This document shows positions 29,301-40,307 of a DNA stretch of 64,000 bases, piece by piece; the stretch's first letter is position 1; every line of letters starts with the position of its first letter. The notes beneath the pieces were generated by a model that worked only from the letters and a program-made list of their open reading frames with translations, was not told the origin of the DNA and did not search any database. Both the position numbers and the translations under genes were made by a program. This stretch comes from Trematomus loennbergii (Eukaryota; Chordata; Actinopteri; Perciformes; Nototheniidae). Where the stretch lies: NCBI GenBank assembly GCA_012861695.1, contig JAAOOA010000162.1, forward strand, positions 399,501 through 463,500. The letters run 5' to 3'.

Positions 29301-32300
29301 GACCTTCTCATCTTCACACACTCGCCGTTTGAGGAAGCTTATGAAAATGCCATTTGACACGTCTTCCCTCTTCACTTCATATGCTTCCGCGTCAACACAT
29401 CTAAACACACAAAGCTACACATGAGTGACACTTTTAACCTAAAGCAGGGAGATTAACTTAGGCATGTGTTTATTCTATCGTCTGAAAAACTGGATGAAGG
29501 AAATGAAGACATCAAATGAAGAGAATCTGCAGACTTACGTGGCATATCCAAACACTATATTTGCCGTCACCTTGAGCAGTCCTGGTTGTACAATAATGTC
29601 ATCATTTAGGTTTCTAATAAAGAAAGCATTGGAAGCATTAACACGTGCAGCAGATGATATATTAAATGTGACATTAAAATGCTGGTACATTAAACCAATA
29701 AATTGAAAGATAATGTATGTACCTTTTGCGGCACATGTCCAGCAGCAAAACATTGAGTCCCGTCTCTTTCTCCTGCATCCTGGTGAGTACATTCTGAACA
29801 CACAGACAGTGCTCTGATGTGTAGGAGGCCGGTGCATCGATGGGAACCATGAAACTGTTGCCAAAATTCTCATAACCGTGACCAGCAAAGTAAAGCAAGC
29901 CTGTTGAAGGAGAGACGAAGAAGGGATGGCACAATTTCAGTGTGTCTCTAGGTTAAAGTGGACCTATCATGCTATATTTGAATAATATAGTGTAGGACCA
30001 TACCTATATAAGGCATATTTATACTTTTTTTTTCAAAATACAAACAGATCATGCATTTTAGCCATGCCTCATTTGCTCAATTTGACCATTTCTAGCTCTG
30101 GGCAGATTCTGTGAGAACAGCACCATCTACAGGCCTGGCATATGTACTACAGCGTCTCCAGCGCTTTCGAACGGCAATGGCCGTGGCTGTCTCCTCCTGA
30201 TTGGTGGAGTTGGCCCAATAGCCGTAGCGCCACCGTCCTGACGTCAGGACAGTGTTCAAATCTGGATAAGTTTTGATCAGATCCGTTGCAGCCCCTTTTT
30301 TAGAGATTTGGGTATGGAGGAAAATAGAGAGGGTTGTGTTTTCTGACACTTGGTGAGTTCCCTGGAACACCGGGGACACATATTCATGTATAAAAGACGC
30401 ACAAAAGTGCATTTTGCATGATAGGTCCCCTTTAAACTGGCACAGATGTACGGTCAGATTGTAAGTCTATCGCTTTTTGCTGGTAAAGAAAATCAGCATT
30501 TAGTTGTATGTGTTATATTTTTGTAAAAAAAAACGATGTACATCTATTTTCATTTCATTAGAGGTCTGTAAAGTAAAGCCAAAGGAGAAGTGGCATAAGC
30601 TGCATTTTCTATAATATCCAGCAGAGGGCAGCTCCACTGGTTTCAAAAAGATGTCGACATGCATAGAAGTCTATGAGAAAATTATTCACTTGGAACTTGA
30701 TTTATCGCCTCAGTAAACACTGTAAACACTGTAAACATGAGTTAAACCTCCTATTGTCTTTGTTTCCCCCCCCCTTACTTTGGTGTTCGTGGTCAAATTT
30801 GACCGGTCCTGTTTTAACTGCTATTACATAAACACAAAAACCATTAATCATCACCAAATTTCATTTAACACCCTTTCAAACTGTAAATATTGTATCAGCT
30901 ACTGGTATACATGAAAAACTGCAGTAAATAAACAAAGAATAGACACTGAACATGTATTGGGTGTGCCAGGTGTGATCCATGTGGGGATGGGCACATCCCT
31001 GCTGAAAAAAACAGCATAGACCAGCTTAAGATGGTTGCTGGTTTTAGCTGGTTTTAGCTGTTGTTAGCTGGTGTTAGCTGGTGTTAGCTGGTGTTAGCTG
31101 GTGTTAGCTGGTGTTAGCTGGTGTTAGGCTGGAGAGACCGAGAGGGAGAAGTTGGCCGGTTACTACATTTCACAAAAAATACAGGACCTTGTGAAAAGCA
31201 GAAAGAAACAGTTGAAGGAAACTGCTTATAAATATGAAGTAATGGTGTTTTGAAAATGTTTTCAAATTTGTGTTAATGTTCATTGTGTGTTATAAATTTT
31301 TTGCAATCGAATGTAAAACAAAAAGGTTATGATTGATGAAAGTAGTAAATCGGTCAGATTTGACCCGAAGACAACAGGAGGGTTAATGGTCTCAATTGCT
31401 AGTTTCAAGTCTTCTTCAATACAGCATGTTTTAATTTAGTAAACTATGGTCCTGCCAAAACGCCAAACTCAAGGGTTCAACACCTCAACAAAACGTCCAC
31501 TTCCTATATACAGTCTATGGTCATTTAGCACTAGCTTACGTTAACTGCTGCAGGGTGAATATTAGATATAAAGTTGATGTGTGACAGTATCTAGAAAAAC
31601 AGTGGTATATCCTATTTCATAAATTATTATATAGGGTAGAGCGGATGTTTAGCCTGTGCCACAGTGTTTAAAAGTACAGACACACATATAAACATGTTTG
31701 GAACATAGTGAACATATTGTCCAGATGGTGAAAAGACAAACCATAGACTCCCTTGTCGAGCAGCAAGAGGAACTCTGTGACCGCGCTGTGCATCTCCTGC
31801 CAGTTGAGGTCCAGCAGGGAAACCACCTTGAAGTCCATTTGTCTGAGCAGGTTGGTCAGCTCGTGCACGTCAGCGATGGGAGCGCACAGCTGAGTATGGT
31901 AGTGGTAGTTCATGTTGCCAATCAGGAGAGCAACTTTGTCTGTGGCTGCAGAGAGCAAGATAAGGTTTATTTCTATCCACAGATACCGTATTCAGACGGT
32001 CCTGTGTCTATTTCTTTTCACAAAACTCACCAGAGAATAGTTTAGCTGGTGGGGGCGCATTGACTATCTGTTGTAGTGGATGACTTCCTGCTCCATAGGT
32101 TGACCTGTGGACTTCCTGTGGACTTCCTGTGTGGGCCAACATCAATATGAAATGTCTCGTTTTAATTTAATCTGCAATGCTTGGTAAACACATCTACTAT
32201 TGATTTCTTTTGATCAGATTAACCCAATCCACAACTGATCAGACGGTAAAAACGTGAGGCTACACACACACACATGGACACACACACATGATTAGATAAC

Positions 32301-35300
32301 ATGCTTTTACACAGAGAAAAAATAGGTCTTTCACTCCTGGACAAACAAAATAAGAATCAAAGTGTGATGACATGCAGAAAAAGGAACAACAATTCTAGTG
32401 TAGTTCCTGTTCTCTTCTAAATATTCTATTCAGAAAAGAAATAGTACCTCGCCCACGATCAACTTCCACCCAGGAGGCCTCAGTGATGGAACTGGGGCCT
32501 GCATAAAAGTGCAAAACAGGAAGTTATTCAATGCACAGTACTTTTTTTAATCAAGTGTGACATCGAGCCTCTACATGTGCACTGTCAGACCTAATGCTGG
32601 TCTGTCTATGTTTATAATAATTATGGCGCATTTCCACTACAGCGCGGAGCGCGGTTTAAGCGTGCCGTGGCCCGTTTTTGGTTGCGTTTCCACTAGGGGT
32701 AGTTCCGGCTACGGGTACTTTTTCACAGTTTTTCTGGCTCTCCAAAATCGAGGTTCTTTCCGGGCCAACAACCGGGCTGAGTATGCTAAACTAGTGAGAG
32801 AATCGCAGGCAACTACAACAAAATGAACATATTTGACAGTGATTTAATTGTAATACACGTTTCAAAATGATGCCGAAGTAACAACATACTGATACCGGTT
32901 AGTAAAAACCATGAATTAATGCTTTGACAAGACGGCAGGCGAAAAACCTTTTAAAATGCGTGTTTTCTGAATGGAGATGGCTAAGCTAACGTTGTATATG
33001 CGACCGTCCACACTCACAACAACGGCCTATACAGACATAAATAAACCAGCGACTGTATTCGCCAGACACAGACAGTCTTGGTTTGTACTTGTTTAACTTC
33101 TGTCTAGTTTCTGAACAGATATGAGGAGCTGTGAGCTCTGAGTGCTAACAGCTAACGGCTGATGTTGGTTTTGTGTTTCGCATTGAAGATGACGTCAGGC
33201 TCCGCCTAACTGCGTTATTATAGTTACTGCCCCAGCTACTAAACTGTAATGGAAACGCAGCATAAAGTGAGCCTGGCCTACCAAGGCCTAACTATACCGT
33301 ACTAAGCAGTGCGAGGCCCTGCAGTGGAAATGCACCATTATGTGTCAAAAGTAGGACTATTCATACATATATATTAACTTACTTAAAAAGTAAAAATATA
33401 CATCAGGGTCTCACCAATGGTGACTGTTGCTGTGTCACTCCACGCCTCGTGATACAGGTTGAACATCTTGCATTTGTACTGTCCTCTCTGTGCTGTGGTA
33501 ACACATAGGATCTACAGGGAATATAAGAAAACACAACATCAACCACACACTGCATACTGACATAGAGACAAACAATGACATGAGTTAACTTTGTTTAATT
33601 TAATTAAAGGCTCTACACATTCTTTAGTTCTGCCTAACCTATTTACTTTCATATATGTTTTAAAACAAATAAACATTTAAATTGTATGCATCTTTATACT
33701 TCTACTTCACCACATCTCAGAGGGAAATTATGTACTAGACTTGTCTGACAGTTTTAGTTACATTTCAGATTACAGTTTTTCTAATTGTTCCTTTATGAGT
33801 TGAGGCATTGCAGGCATTTTCCCTATAGTGCAGTATTTTAACAGTGTTGTATTTGTAATTTTACTATTAACTAAAGGATCTGAATAGCAATACGTACAGT
33901 GTACTTATTAAAGGTCCCCTATTATACTGTTTTTCATCAATATATTATAGGTCTCAGATATATACAAACTGTCTCTGAAGTGGCTGAAACACCAAACAGA
34001 TCATTGCAATCCCATAATCCCCTCTGTTTCAGCCCTGTTTCAAAGTGCTGATTCTCTGTCTGTTACTTTAGATGAAAATAAGGAGCCCCTCCCCACGCCC
34101 CTCTGAGAGATATTTGGTTAAAAGAACTCAATGGTGCTTAGGAGGAGATTCAGGTGATAAGGTGGGGGGGGGGTTACCTTGGTTGGTGATTGGCTAATGG
34201 TCACACAAGCCAAAACATCGTTATGACATCATAAAGTGTCCAAAATCTGATCAGCTCATTTTCAGACAGGTTTTTATATAAATGGATCAGGGCAAAAAGA
34301 GAGAGAATAGTTTTTCCTGAAAAAGAATTCTGAACGAATCTCTTTACACAGAGGGGACACATGTTGATGTAGAAGAGACATGAAGAAGTAGATTTTGCAT
34401 AATAGGTGACCTTTAAGAGCAGAATCTGTGAATGCACTTACTTTGAGTGATCGAGTCTTGTGTTGTGTCAGGGGCTCCATGTTGTGGAACCACTGGTACT
34501 GAGCAGGGGGGTTGGCCTCTGCACTGCACTCCAGCAGCATAGTGTCGCCCTCAGACACTGATTTGGACTTAGGCTGGACGATGACATGCAGCCCACTCAC
34601 AGACCCGGGAAACAAAGTGCTGCTGCACCCTGAGGTGTGAATAGATTTACCAGATAATTAAATCACATGCCTTGGAAAGAAATAAAAGACAGTGACAAGA
34701 AAAAGGAAAGGTATCGGGACTAATACCTGCAGACTGGACGAAGCGAACATGAGCCCACTGGGAGAACACAACGTTTTCTCTGTGTGAACCCGACAGATGT
34801 ATGGACCCTGGTGGACGAGGGCTGAAGGACACAGAACCAGCTCTGCTGTACTGCCTGTCCCATCCAAAATCTAAAACAAGGAAATAATCTACAATAAACA
34901 ATTTCTTAATGATATTTACCATCTCCACCTTGAAATCTATATAAGATAATTAAAAAATCTCCTATCATGCTATTTTTAGGCATATATTATGGGTCTCAGA
35001 TATATAAAAATATATTAAAACATGTTTGCTAATGTAAACAAAGACCATATTACGTCCAAAACACATCGCGCATTGTTTCTGATAGCGACGTTTCTGATAG
35101 GGCCGTGGGTGTAAAGCCAGCCCACATTTCCGATATGACGTCATATCGGATATGACGTCATATCGGAGGCAAATCTGGATCAGCTCCGTTGTTCCCCCGT
35201 TTTTAGAGATGTGGGAGGGTACGGAGGAAAAGAGAGAGGGTTTTATTTTCTGACACTTTGTTAGTCTCCCGACACACCGGGGACACATATTCATGTTTAA

Positions 35301-35699
35301 AGGACATTAAAAAGTGCATTTTGCATGATAGGAGACCTTTAAAACATTTAGCCAAACAATTCAATAAATACATAACACATAACTCAGGTTTTGATATGAA
35401 ATCTCTCTATCATTACTTTTTATAATCACTAAGGATGCAGGATATATCGATAATATAGCAATAAGATTACCAATCATTTCAGATTTTTTTTACATTAACA
35501 AGAAGGATTGTGTATCCTTAATTATGAAATAATCACACGAGGTGTAACTGACTTCCTCTTTGCCTCTGAACCACTGGTAGCTGAGTCCCGGGGGCCGCTG
35601 GCTCTGCAGGTCAACACCACCCGCCCCCCACTGTGGCCTGCTGGTTCTGTGGCTGCAATGTGATCTGGATCAGCTCTGCCTCTACCACACACACACACA

Positions 35700-35783
<84 letters not shown>

Positions 35784-35839
35784 GGCACACACACACACAC
35801 ACACACACAGGCACGCACACACACACAGACACACAGACA

Positions 35840-35880
<41 letters not shown>

Positions 35881-38851
35881 ACACACACACACACACGCAC
35901 ACACACACACAGACAAGTAGAAACAGAGGACAGGTATTGAAATATGTTATGACTTGCTATAACATAGCAAGTCATCGACATGTTCGATACTATAACATAG
36001 CAAGTCATACAAACGTTGCATATTTTCGACATGCTATATTATGGCTGTCATTTTTAACGACATACTATGCTACGCCTACCGTGCCTTATTTCGACATAAA
36101 ATACCATGTTTTTTTGTCATTTTTTCGACATGCTAAACTATGACTTTTTGTCATTTTTCTAAACATGCTATATTATGACTTCTCGTCATTTTTAACGAAA
36201 TACTATACTACACCTGGTTTCCACACCGTGCCTTATTTCGACATAAAATACCATGTATTTTCGCACAAACACACAGAGACAAGTAGAAACAGAGGACAGG
36301 TATTGAAATATGTTATGACTGCTGTCCGGGGTATCTTTATCAAGATAAGGTTTAAATATCCTAATTCTGGGAATTGAAAAGAAAAGTGGTTTAAAAGGTC
36401 AAAGATGGGTTTGGGTAACAGTAAAACAGGGAAAACGTGTTGTCTGGGGATGCAAAATGATTGAAAGAGAAGGATGAAAGGAATATAAAAAGGTTAGAAA
36501 AGTGTCAACTGAACTATAATTTCACGGGAAGACTAGGGGTAGAGGAATGTGAGAATTTGGTTTGGGATCTTGCTTTTTGCCGCTACTTTTAATTGAACTA
36601 TTCACATCTCACACTGCACTGTAACTTTTATTCATGTACCTGTATTATTATCTTTGCTTTTTATTCATTTTTGTAAAGCACTTTGAATTGCCTTGTGTTG
36701 AAAAGTGCTATACAGTATAAATAAACTTGCCTTGCCTTTTCTAAGCTGTCACTAATGTTATTTATTGCACCAGTTATTTCACTGCTATAAACCAAATGCG
36801 CACACTGTGAAAGATTCCAAAGTAACTGCATGTGAGTAAAATAGTAGTTTAAATTAATTTAGCTTGTTGATAGTTCAACTACATTCATAATTGCATAGTG
36901 ATTAGATTACTGATTAGTTAGATATATTTGCTATTTTTTACAGTTAACTTCCTAAAACTACAACAATGTTATCTTATTCACTGTCAAGTTGAGCTGCCAC
37001 CACCACACACCTGTATAAAGCAAAGCAAAGCTGACAATTTCTTTTATACAGTTTTTTTTCTGTATATACCACCGTGAACAAGCAGGCACTTTTAGCAAAT
37101 GCTAGATTGAGTGGCATTTTCTTCTGGCATGTGACTTTTCATGTGTTAATTATTTTTAGGCAAATTAAAGTTACACATTTGTATCTCATGTCAACTCTTT
37201 TAGTTAACCAAACTAGATCATAACTATAACTAGATTTCTCTCTAGGGTAGCTTTGCTGTAGTTCAACTTCTTCCAGTATGAAGTAATTGATAGCTTTCAA
37301 AGTAGCTTCTCAAACACTGCTAATTCGTGGCCTTTAACACATTTACACACACTTTCACACTCGCCCTAGCATTTTGTTGTTGTTACTAGTTTGTGACCGG
37401 GTAACTCTCTGTCAGAGATAGTTATCGTTGTGGGACACCTGGAACACATCCTTCTCGGGGTGTAGATGACCTCGAGCCATAAGCGACAACAGATGTGATT
37501 CAGTGTCCTCAGCTGTTTAGTCTATCTATTGAAGAATGTTGATTATTACACTCTGAACTAGTTAAAACCTCGAGCTACAGGAGGGTTCTTCAGAATTGAT
37601 TGTGGCATCTCAACCGTGTGGTCAAACCGTGGCCCGTGACATGTCTTGTGAATTCTCCGGCCGAAGCTCCAAATAAACCGTCAGTGTTTGCCATCAAAGC
37701 TCCAGCTCTCCTCGTGTCTCTCTGAGTCCTGACTCCAATTGCTTCAGAAGTTTCCCCCACAGTAAGCACATCTAAAGGATTACTGTATATCAACAGCTAG
37801 TAGCCTTAGAAAGGTGTAAATTAAACCCTGCTGGGAAACAAACCCACGTTTAATTCAAATCCCTAGAATGTTATAGTAAGAGGTATTTCCAAAAATGGTA
37901 ATATATGTAATTGCACATGTATTGCACACCCAGTCACTTATTCTTTACCTGTGTAGGTGAGATAGTGCACAGCTTCATGGTGGTCTATCTTCCTCAGGCA
38001 GTGCAGCAGGAAGTCCAGGGAGCAGGAACGATCGGCTAGCCGAGCGAGGAGAGTGCGTCCCGGGCTGCCTGCAGCGCTCAGCACCTGGAGCGAGCAGCAA
38101 GTCAGCTCGCTCTCACTGCAGGGGGTACAAGGGCAGTGTTAGTCTGGTGGGGACAGTTCAATGAGTTTCAAGAGTATCAAGTTCAAGTTCGGTTACAGAG
38201 AAGCAGTCAAGAAAAACCTCCCCCCTCAGACACCCTCCAACAACGCTTATTGAACATGTATGATAATATGGCACTTTTTACACTACATTTAGTTTGAAAT
38301 CTTTAGTTACTAGTTAATTTCCAGATTTAAATTATTCATACAATATATAATCAGTTTATACATCAATAGGTTAACTTTACTGAACCCAGCAGTATATGCA
38401 CACAAACAATTAACAAATCAATAGTTTATAAACCAGAAATATGATATATATTATTGTGAGCTGAGGCATTCTGCATAATGAATACAGTACTAAAAATAAT
38501 ATTTAAAGTTTGAATGCAGCATTTGTACTTGTAACAGTACATTATATAGTCAGTTATAACTTATTAAACAACTGAGTATTACTTCCATAAACTCAAATAT
38601 AAGGGAAAACAGTATTAAAGTCATATATCAACAGAAACCCTTGTACTACAGGATGAAGTGTAAACGTCAGTTGTAATGTAAAGAGAAAAGTTGCGTGGTG
38701 CCTTCAATGTCTCTCACCTGCAGCGGAATCTCGGCTGCTCGGACACAGCGTTTGCCAGCTGCCTCCATCCGCAGATGGAGTTGTCCAACATCTTTGACAG
38801 CCTGTTCAGCACTTGTTCAGTCAAGGAACCGATGCTTTTTCCCTCTTCCAT
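26380..38851 (-). CDS. malt1: MALT1-family paracaspase, 16 coding exons
   Basis: A cytosolic Arg-specific cysteine protease and scaffold of CARD-BCL10-MALT1 complexes that drive NF-kB signalling. Exons: 38718-38851, 37949-38115, 35553-35681, 34727-34870, 34442-34629, 33415-33511, 32448-32498, 32031-32111, 31742-31945, 29723-29900, 29539-29613, 29273-29400, 28731-28880, 28466-28623, 28239-28376, 26380-26796. The product is about 813 aa (human 824). Domains: death domain (about 1-100), Ig1 (YICRVH), Ig2 (LLECSAEANPPAQYQWF), caspase-like domain from DKVALLIGNMNY with catalytic His about 407 in FAGHGYE and Cys about 456 in LLLDMCRKR, Ig3 (VQLGFAAEFSNIMVIYTRI) and an Ser/Thr-rich tail. Exon 3 needs two missing bases and exon 4 one, all in homopolymers. 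Synteny leaves open that this is a fish paralogue (PCASP2/3 type) rather than MALT1 itself. Confidence 0.93.
26970..27190 (-). mobile_element. Truncated LINE-like 3' end in malt1 intron 15
   Basis: TTTATTTAACCAGGTGAATC followed by CCCATTGAGAT and TCTCTTTTTCAAGGGAAACC is a widespread fish repeat phrase, read here in reverse of its own sense. The boundaries are approximate and no coding part remains. Confidence 0.5.
27546..27937. mobile_element. TTAA-flanked MITE in malt1 intron 15
   Basis: Perfect terminal inverted repeats: TTAAAGGTAGGGTAGGTAA at the left and TTACCTACCCTACCTTTAA at the right, including the TTAA that is the likely target site. The TTAAAGG start resembles the Kolobok/T2-type MITEs described from Xenopus. 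No transposase frame is present. Confidence 0.85.
29953..30435. mobile_element. TTAA-flanked MITE in malt1 intron 9
   Basis: It runs from TTAAAGTGGACCTATCATGC to GCATGATAGGTCCCCTTTAA, with inverted ends and TTAA on both sides. The internal phrase ACACCGGGGACACATATTCATG is shared with the copy at 34950-35342. Confidence 0.82.
30742..31386. mobile_element. TTAA-flanked TIR element (piggyBac-like target) with nested repeat
   Basis: The left end TTAAACCTCCTATTGTCTT and right end AAGACAACAGGAGGGTTAA are inverted. Subterminal GGTCAAATTTGACC and GGTCAGATTTGACCC match too. TTAA lies at both borders. A second palindromic repeat (GCTGAAAAAAACAGCATAGA and a 10-bp tandem run) is nested inside. No transposase was found. 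Confidence 0.8.
31044..31137. repeat. 10-bp tandem repeat TTAGCTGGTG
   Basis: About nine units of TTAGCTGGTG or close variants (TTAGCTGGTT). They lie inside the TTAA-flanked element of malt1 intron 9. Confidence 0.9.
32624..33337. mobile_element. PIF/Harbinger-type non-autonomous element
   Basis: The left end TGGCGCATTTCCACTACAG and the right end CTGCAGTGGAAATGCACCA form an inverted repeat. TTA flanks both ends (32621-32623 and 33338-33340), matching the three-base TWA target of PIF/Harbinger. A further internal copy of the end (GCGTTTCCACTAGGGGTAG) is seen. No transposase remains. It lies in malt1 intron 6. Confidence 0.8.
33908..34416 (-). mobile_element. TTAA-flanked MITE; sister of the 58684-61761 element
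   Basis: It runs from TTAAAGGTCCCCTATTATAC to GCATAATAGGTGACCTTTAA with TTAA at both borders. On the minus strand it contains one copy of the 37-bp unit (CATGTCTCTTCTACATCAAC, about 34340-34385) that is amplified in the timm44 copy. It lies in malt1 intron 5. Confidence 0.85.
34950..35342. mobile_element. TTAA-flanked MITE with doubled CRE-like palindrome
   Basis: The ends TCTCCTATCATGC and GCATGATAGGAGA are inverted and bordered by TTAA. Inside, ATATGACGTCATATCGG occurs twice in tandem (about 35133-35167), each holding a TGACGTCA octamer. It lies in malt1 intron 3. Confidence 0.75.
35686..35910. repeat. Interrupted (CA)n microsatellite abutting malt1 exon 3
   Basis: About 225 bp of CA with occasional GACA, GGCA and CCA units. 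On the gene strand it is (TG)n and runs up to the GGTAG acceptor at 35682, so it occupies the place of the polypyrimidine tract. Confidence 0.97.
35912..36323. repeat. Degenerate tandem array between 44-bp direct repeats
   Basis: AGACAAGTAGAAACAGAGGA plus the following 24 bases occurs at 35912-35955 and again at about 36278-36321. Between them lie diverged units built on TTTTTCGACATGCTATATTA and TATGACTTTTTGTCATTTTT, also a known kind of fish repeat. It lies in malt1 intron 2. Confidence 0.8.
36593..36737 (+). mobile_element. Truncated LINE 3' end, copy 2 of 2
   Basis: It shares the phrase CTCACACTGCACTGTAAC and the tail AAAGCACTTTGAATTGCC, then TATAAATAAACTTGCC, with 13733-13930. The 5' part is missing. 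Confidence 0.65.
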
Positions 38852-39362
38852 CTTCGTTAAACACCACTAACACACCGAAAAATCCACCAGTCAAACAACC
38901 AGTGCTTTGATAGTTAAGTCGCGTTCGGGTACACGTTACGCCCATAGGTTACGCCAGAAAACTGCAGGTTGTGAAAGACAGTATCGGAGTTCATGTGATA
39001 ATAACGTACGCCTATAATTGTAAAACCACGAAAGGAGATGGTAATCCTACTTAAAAAAACAACTAATCACGTAAAAGTAAAGCACAAAAAAATGATACTA
39101 CGAAGCCAAACTAAACATCGTGACGTCGATTAATAACTGCCACTGTGCAGCTTCTTCCGCCATTATCCTTTATCAAAGTTGTGAAGAAAACTTACCGACT
39201 TTCCAGAAAGTACACAAAGATGAACAAATCCAGTTAAGCAGGAATGACCGCCCTTACATTAAAATAGACCTTTCTGCTGCATGGCCCTCGTTCAGACAGA
39301 TTTTGTTCCCCTGATGACTTTCTTCTTCTCATTTCGGTTCCTCATTTCTTACATCCCCGGTA

Positions 39363-39389
39363 ATTTGCATATAGCGTTGTCATAGCAAC
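39363..39389. promoter_or_regulatory. malt1: Octamer next to an RFX X-box upstream of malt1
   Basis: ATTTGCAT (39363-39370) is a perfect POU/Oct octamer. GTTGTCATAGCAAC (39376-39389) is a near-palindromic RFX X-box. They lie about 510-540 bp upstream of the malt1 start codon, five bases apart. Occupancy is not shown by sequence alone. Confidence 0.5.
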
Positions 39390-40301
39390 ATCACATTATT
39401 GTAGCTAACTACAGAAGACGAAGAAGAAGGAGGAGTACATATATTTGACTGGGTGAGTAATAAATAAGTATTTATTCAAGTATTGTACTCGAGTGCACAT
39501 TTAAGGTGTACTTTGAGTACTTTTAAATGCAACAATCCAAAGGGAGTTAATTGTATTAACAATTTAAAGGGGTCCAGTTAATATTTGTATTTTGTGCCTC
39601 TTCTGTGAAATGTTTCCATGCTTTAATGTTCATAAAGCTCTTTATTTTTCTCATACTGCCTGTGCTGCAGGACCTCTTTTCACCCTCTGTCTGAAACCAG
39701 AGCCTAGTCTGCCCTGATTGGTTAGCTGGCCGGCTCCGTTGTGATTGGTCAACCGCTTAGAGATGGCCCGCCCCTTAGTCTATCTCGTACAACTTGCTGG
39801 ATCACTAGCCAATAGATCGGTGAGTGTTACATCGTGATGTCACTATGTTACAGAAGTAAACAAAGGAGTCCAATGGAGGCGTTTCAGGCGGGGGGGTATG
39901 CCGGAGAGAAGCTCCCTCTGTAGGGAACTTTGGGATGTTAGCCTTTGGGGACCATCCACATGGACAAAACCATATATATTGTAACACACTACAGGAAAGG
40001 GAAAACCCCAAAAAGCATAATAAGGCCTGTAAGTTACTAGTTACTTTACAAATAAGTATTTTTTTTGCATAGAACACACAAGTATATAAAACACGTTTTG
40101 TCAAATGTCTTTTCTATGTTGATTGAAGAAAGAATAAAAAGGCAAAATGTGTAGGATATTTCCTTTTTATTTTTATAATGGCTTTGCAAAAAAAAAGAAA
40201 TAACATTATCAACGTGAGTTGTCAAAATATGAGCAGGTCATTACACTTCAGGTTTGAATAAAAAACCACTGAAAAAACATAAATGTGTTTTATACATACA
40301 A

Positions 40302-40307
40302 TTTATT
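40302..40307 (-). terminator. mrpl54: Candidate mrpl54 poly(A) signal
   Basis: AATAAA on the minus strand lies about 455 bases past the mrpl54 stop codon. Further signals occur near 40160. Confidence 0.4.
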
